Source: Pseudomonadota bacterium
GTDB lineage: Bacteria > Pseudomonadota > Alphaproteobacteria > Acetobacterales > Acetobacteraceae
Assembly: GCA_021779655.1 (NCBI GenBank)
Contig: JAJYAF010000042.1
Location: forward strand, 1-11,091
Direction of reading: 5' to 3'
Length of the DNA: 11,091 bases
Position 1 is the first letter of the stretch; the number at the start of each line of letters is the position of its first letter. Positions 8,334-11,091 of the stretch are shown here, piece after piece. A model generated the notes under the pieces. It did not search any database. It saw only the letters and a program-made list of their open reading frames with translations, and had not been told where the DNA came from. Position numbers and translations under genes: made by a program.

Positions 8334-9599
8334 ATGAATATTCCGTTCGCCATGCTTTGGATAGCCGCCCCCGCGTTGGCCTCGCTGCTGGCCTCGTTGC
8401 TGGCCGCGCTGCTGGCGGGGCGGAGCCTGGCCATGGCGCGCCGCAACGGCGAGACGAGCCGGCTGCTCCTGGAACAGGCCCTGGCCGGCACAAGGGCGGA
8501 GGCCGAAGCCACCCGGGCCGCGCTGGCCGCCGCTGAGGGGCGCCTGCGCGAGGCCATCCAGCTTGGCACCACTCACGCGCTTTCCAGCGCGTTCGAGCGC
8601 ATCAGCGCGGCCACGCAGAACCTGGACGGCACCGTTGACGCCATGCGCCGCCAATCCGCCGACGAATCGCAAAAACTCCTGGCACTGATTGAAAGCCGTC
8701 TTGGCGCCATCCAGGCTTCCGTGAACGAAAAACTGCACGAAGCGGTGGAGAAGCAAATGACCGTGAGCTTCTCCCGCGTGCTGGAACAATTCGCCCAGGT
8801 GCAGCAGGCGATGGGCGAGGTGCAATCCGCCGCCGCCCAGATCGGCGATCTGAAGCGCATTTTCTCGAACGTGAAAACGCGCGGCGGCTGGGGAGAGGCG
8901 CAGCTCGGCGCATTGCTGGAGGAGGTGCTTCCTCCCGGCGCGTTCGAGCGCAATTTCTGCATTCGCGACGGCTCGCGCGAGCGCGTGGATTTCGCCATCC
9001 GCATGCCCTCCCGCAGCCGGCTCTGGCTCGCGGTGGACTGCAAGTTCCCCACCGAGGATTACGAGCGGCTGCTGGCCGCGGCGGAGGGCGCGGACCTGGA
9101 CGCCGAACGCGCGGCGCGGGAGGGCCTCGCGCTGCGGCTGCGCCTGGAAGCGCGCAAGATTCGGGACAAATACATCGCCCCGCCGGAGACGGTCGATTTC
9201 GGCGTTCTATACCTGCCAAGCGACGGGCTGTTCGCGGAAGTCGCCCGCATCCCCGGGCTGATCGACGAGATCCGCGCGAAGGAAAAGATCATCGTGCTCG
9301 GGCCGACCCTGCTGCCGGCGCTGCTCCAAACCATCCATCTCGGCCATATCACCCTCGATCTTGAAAAACGCGCGGCCGAAATCGGCCAGCTTCTGGGCGC
9401 GACCCGTTCGGAAATGACCAAGATGGACGACGTTCTCGCCAAGCTCGCCGCCAGCGCGACGACGATGTCCAACAATATCGAACGCGCCCGCACCCGCACC
9501 CGGGCGATGAGCCGCGTACTCAAAACGGTGGAGGTCGTGGAGGGTGAGCGTGCCCAGGCGCTGCTCGGGCTGCAGGCGGAGGAGATCGAGGACGCGTGA
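8334..9599 (+). CDS. rmuC: DNA recombination protein RmuC homolog
   Basis: This 421-residue protein belongs to the RmuC family, which in E. coli limits recombination at short inverted repeats and has a nuclease-like core. An N-terminal membrane anchor is at about 7-29 (MLWIAAPALASLLASLLAALL). A long Ala/Glu/Arg-rich coiled coil follows (about 35-170). The conserved RmuC domain begins at GGWGEAQLGALLEE (184-197), continues through RVDFAIRMP with D219 and AVDCKFP with D235 and K237 (the D...D-x-K pattern of a nuclease-like fold), then VDFGVLYLPSDGLFAEV and KIIVLGPTLLPALL. The C-terminal helices are amphipathic. The start at 8334 gives the membrane anchor expected for the family; the ribosome site is weak. 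Divergent from the slipin gene by 76 bp. Confidence 0.94.
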   Translation: MNIPFAMLWIAAPALASLLASLLAALLAGRSLAMARRNGETSRLLLEQALAGTRAEAEATRAALAAAEGRLREAIQLGTTHALSSAFERISAATQNLDGTVDAMRRQSADESQKLLALIESRLGAIQASVNEKLHEAVEKQMTVSFSRVLEQFAQVQQAMGEVQSAAAQIGDLKRIFSNVKTRGGWGEAQLGALLEEVLPPGAFERNFCIRDGSRERVDFAIRMPSRSRLWLAVDCKFPTEDYERLLAAAEGADLDAERAAREGLALRLRLEARKIRDKYIAPPETVDFGVLYLPSDGLFAEVARIPGLIDEIRAKEKIIVLGPTLLPALLQTIHLGHITLDLEKRAAEIGQLLGATRSEMTKMDDVLAKLAASATTMSNNIERARTRTRAMSRVLKTVEVVEGERAQALLGLQAEEIEDA

Positions 9600-9818
9600 C
9601 ATACGGTTTGCCAAGGCGCGAGGATGCTTCCAAAATTTCTTTTCCTGGTCAGGGCCTTGATAACGCTTGGTCTTCATGCGCAAAACCTCATGCGGCTTTG
9701 AGGAAAATTCGATGCCGGGCTTCAGATGGCTTTGCGTTGCGCCTCGCGCGCGATGCGTTCAGGTTCGCCCGATCATGCGTCCATCTGAACTCACGAACGA
9801 CACCAAAGGAAGCTTTGA
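9600..9818. other. 219-bp gap between rmuC and the permease gene
   Basis: No gene is supported here. A small hairpin pairs CCTCA (9686-9690) with TGAGG (9699-9703), and a 9-bp inverted repeat spans 9721-9789. The first half is less GC-rich than the flanking genes. TTGATA at 9658-9663 could be a -35 element but no good -10 follows at 16-18 nt. An open frame starting at a GTG overlapping the rmuC stop lacks a ribosome site and runs into the permease start, so I do not call it. Confidence 0.5.
9721..9789 (+). repeat. 9-bp inverted repeat upstream of the permease gene
   Basis: TTCAGATGG at 9721-9729 is mirrored exactly by CCATCTGAA at 9781-9789, leaving a 51-nt loop that contains several GC-rich blocks able to pair inside it. 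The right arm ends 29 nt before the permease start, just upstream of its ribosome site, so a folded leader is possible. Confidence 0.55.
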
Positions 9819-10976
9819 ATGACGACGCCTGACCCGGAAGAAGCGCCCGCCGGGACATGGGTGCGCTCCCCCGCCGCGCAAATGAGCGCCGCGCAAGGCT
9901 ACGCCACGCTGGTTGGCGCATTTCTGCTATCCGCCGCGGGCCTGTATACGCTGGCGGAGTTTCTGCCGGCCCTGGTTTGGGCCGTGGTGTTCGCCATCGC
10001 GCTATTCCCCTTGTTTCGGCGGCTCGCCGCCCGCTGGCCCCGGCACAACCGCGAATTGCTGCCCGGCCTGTTTGTCGCCGCCATCGTATTGCTGATCGTG
10101 CTGCCTTTGGTGATGATCGCGGTACCCTTGGCTGCCGACGCGCACGACGCGGGAACCTGGCTTACCCAGGCCGAACAGAACGGACTTCCCCCGCCCGCTT
10201 TCCTTGCCCGGATGCCGGACGGGGAAAGGCTAATCGCTCTCTGGCAGGACAATCTCGGCCAGCCCGAGCAGATCAAGACACTGACCCACGGCGCCGTGCA
10301 CGGCGCCATTCAGGGCAGCGGCGCGAGGGTGGCGCGGCGGCTCGGCGCCGCCACGATTCACCGGCTGGTGCTGATGGGCTTCACCCTGCTCACCCTGTTC
10401 TTTCTGCTGCGCGATGCGGACAGCCTGGTGGAACAATTACAGGTAGGCAGCCGAAGGGCCTTCGGCCCGGCGGGAGAGGATATCGGCCGGCAGATTATCA
10501 ATTCGGTACACGGCACGGTGAATGGGCTGGTGCTGGTGGGATTGGCCGAGGGCGTATTGATGGCTATCGCCTGTATCATTGCCGGCGTGCCGGCGGCCAC
10601 CTTACTGGGCGTGCTCACGGCAATTCTGGGAATGGTGCCTTATGGCACCAGTGTCGCCGTGCTGATCGTGGGTGGCATTTTGCTGGCCAGTGGCAGCGCG
10701 CTGATGGCCGGCATCATCGTGGCGCTGGGCCTGACGGTGGCGTTCATTGCCGATCATTTTGTGCGGCCCGTGCTGATCGGCGGCGCCACCCGGCTGCCCT
10801 TCCTATGGGTGCTGCTGGGAATCCTGGGCGGCATTAAGGCCTGGGGGCTGGTTGGCCTGTTTGTCGGCCCCGCCATCATGGCGGCGCTTATCCAGCTATG
10901 GCGGGAATGGACCGGCTCGCAAAAAGGGCCCATCAACCCTGACGCGGCGGAAATCGCCACGCTTCAGAAAGGCTAG
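9819..10976 (+). CDS. AI-2E / PerM-family membrane permease
   Basis: This 385-residue inner-membrane protein belongs to the AI-2E transporter family (formerly UPF0118). Members are called exporters of autoinducer-2 or linked to ion export; the substrate of this one cannot be read from sequence. Three N-terminal helices lie at about 28-48, 50-66 and 80-104, followed by a roughly 75-residue hydrophilic segment with a GLPPPAFLARMP stretch. A helix at about 181-198 follows, then a C-terminal bundle with ILGMVPYGTSVAVLI, D312-H-F-V-R-P (the family's D-x-x-x-x-P region), LGILGGIKAWGLVGLFVGP, all signature stretches. The ATG is preceded by AAAGGAAG about 6 nt upstream, so the start is secure. It follows rmuC on the same strand but after 219 bp, so is probably transcribed separately. 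Confidence 0.93.
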   Translation: MTTPDPEEAPAGTWVRSPAAQMSAAQGYATLVGAFLLSAAGLYTLAEFLPALVWAVVFAIALFPLFRRLAARWPRHNRELLPGLFVAAIVLLIVLPLVMIAVPLAADAHDAGTWLTQAEQNGLPPPAFLARMPDGERLIALWQDNLGQPEQIKTLTHGAVHGAIQGSGARVARRLGAATIHRLVLMGFTLLTLFFLLRDADSLVEQLQVGSRRAFGPAGEDIGRQIINSVHGTVNGLVLVGLAEGVLMAIACIIAGVPAATLLGVLTAILGMVPYGTSVAVLIVGGILLASGSALMAGIIVALGLTVAFIADHFVRPVLIGGATRLPFLWVLLGILGGIKAWGLVGLFVGPAIMAALIQLWREWTGSQKGPINPDAAEIATLQKG

Positions 10977-10998
10977 CGCGCGATCGGTCCGGGTTGAC

Positions 10999-11031
10999 GC
11001 ATGGCGATCACGCTATGGTCCGGTGCCATGC
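10999..11031. repeat. 7-bp inverted repeat after the permease gene
   Basis: GCATGGC (10999-11005) and GCCATGC (11025-11031) are perfect inverted copies with a 19-nt spacer, 22 nt after the permease stop. It could be a terminator for converging transcripts, although it lacks a T-run, and it overlaps the end of the possible minus-strand gene. Confidence 0.5.
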
Positions 11032-11090
11032 AATACCCGGCCAGCCACCGTCTTCAGCTTATCGACCATTGCCGGATCGCGGGCGGCGGG
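11013..11090 (-). CDS. Possible 3' end of an unidentified minus-strand gene (partial)
   Basis: On the minus strand one frame enters at the window edge and reads PAARDPAMVDKLKTVAGRV then LHGTGP before a TAG at 11013-11015. The composition (alternating charged and hydrophobic residues, helix-like) resembles the C-terminus of a real protein, and the stop lies 36 nt from the permease stop, a normal convergent spacing. I do not recognise the family from 25 residues. A competing reading is a plus-strand gene starting at ATG 11028 (MQYPASHRLQLIDHCRI), which has no clear ribosome site. Both cannot be right; I slightly prefer the minus strand. Confidence 0.3.
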   Translation of the reverse strand, partial: PAARDPAMVDKLKTVAGRVLHGTGP

Positions 11091-11091
11091 C

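Noticed and set aside
8258..8572. N-terminal extension of the slipin frame
   Set aside because: A strong GGAGGA sits directly before ATG 8257, and the extension would overlap rmuC on the opposite strand.
7665..8825. 386-codon minus-strand frame across slipin and rmuC
   Set aside because: It overlaps two well-supported genes in another frame or strand and its composition is Arg/His/Gly-rich with no domain.
9596..9832. 78-codon frame between rmuC and the permease
   Set aside because: It would start at a GTG overlapping the rmuC stop without a ribosome site, overlaps the permease start and has no recognisable protein character.

Overview
The window is GC-rich chromosomal DNA from an alphaproteobacterium. 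The response regulator/sensor kinase pair is very close to the ChvI/ChvG family and sits next to a divergent ATP-type pckA. This arrangement is typical of Alphaproteobacteria. FtsE, the short MJ0042 zinc-ribbon protein and the RmuC protein also read as alphaproteobacterial. I would guess Rhodospirillales/Acetobacteraceae, but that is inference. I see no insertion sequence, phage gene, tRNA, rRNA or CRISPR array, so this looks like ordinary core genome.

Layout. Bases 1-1325 (minus strand): the start of ftsX, cut by the window edge, and complete ftsE, overlapping by 8 nt; together they form the FtsEX divisome ABC complex. Divergent from ftsE, at 1450-2085 (plus), is a zinc-ribbon, proline-rich, single-membrane-span protein. 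Its end converges on pckA (2111-3727, minus), the gluconeogenic PEP carboxykinase. A 508-bp intergenic region (3728-4235) separates pckA from chvI. It contains an AT-rich island with a plausible sigma70 promoter for chvI and a GNRA-type hairpin in the presumed pckA leader. chvI (4236-4949) and chvG (4954-6591) form a tight two-gene operon. upp (uracil phosphoribosyltransferase, 6698-7327, plus) follows and converges on a slipin/SPFH membrane protein gene (7352-8257, minus). Divergent from the slipin gene is rmuC (8334-9599, plus). After a 219-bp gap comes an AI-2E/PerM-family permease (9819-10976, plus). The last 115 bases hold an inverted repeat and probably the 3' end of an unidentified minus-strand gene.

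How the genes relate. FtsEX acts in division. ChvG/ChvI in related bacteria sense envelope or acid stress and control envelope and carbon-metabolism genes, and their linkage with pckA is an old alphaproteobacterial arrangement. The usual downstream neighbours (hprK and the PTS regulatory genes) are not present here; upp follows instead. The slipin, RmuC and PerM-like proteins are housekeeping membrane or DNA-maintenance functions with no obvious shared pathway. I did not find a convincing novel multi-gene system. The items most worth a second look are the long pckA/chvI intergenic region, the loss of hprK linkage, the in-frame 15-bp repeat in the zinc-ribbon gene and the inverted repeat upstream of the permease.
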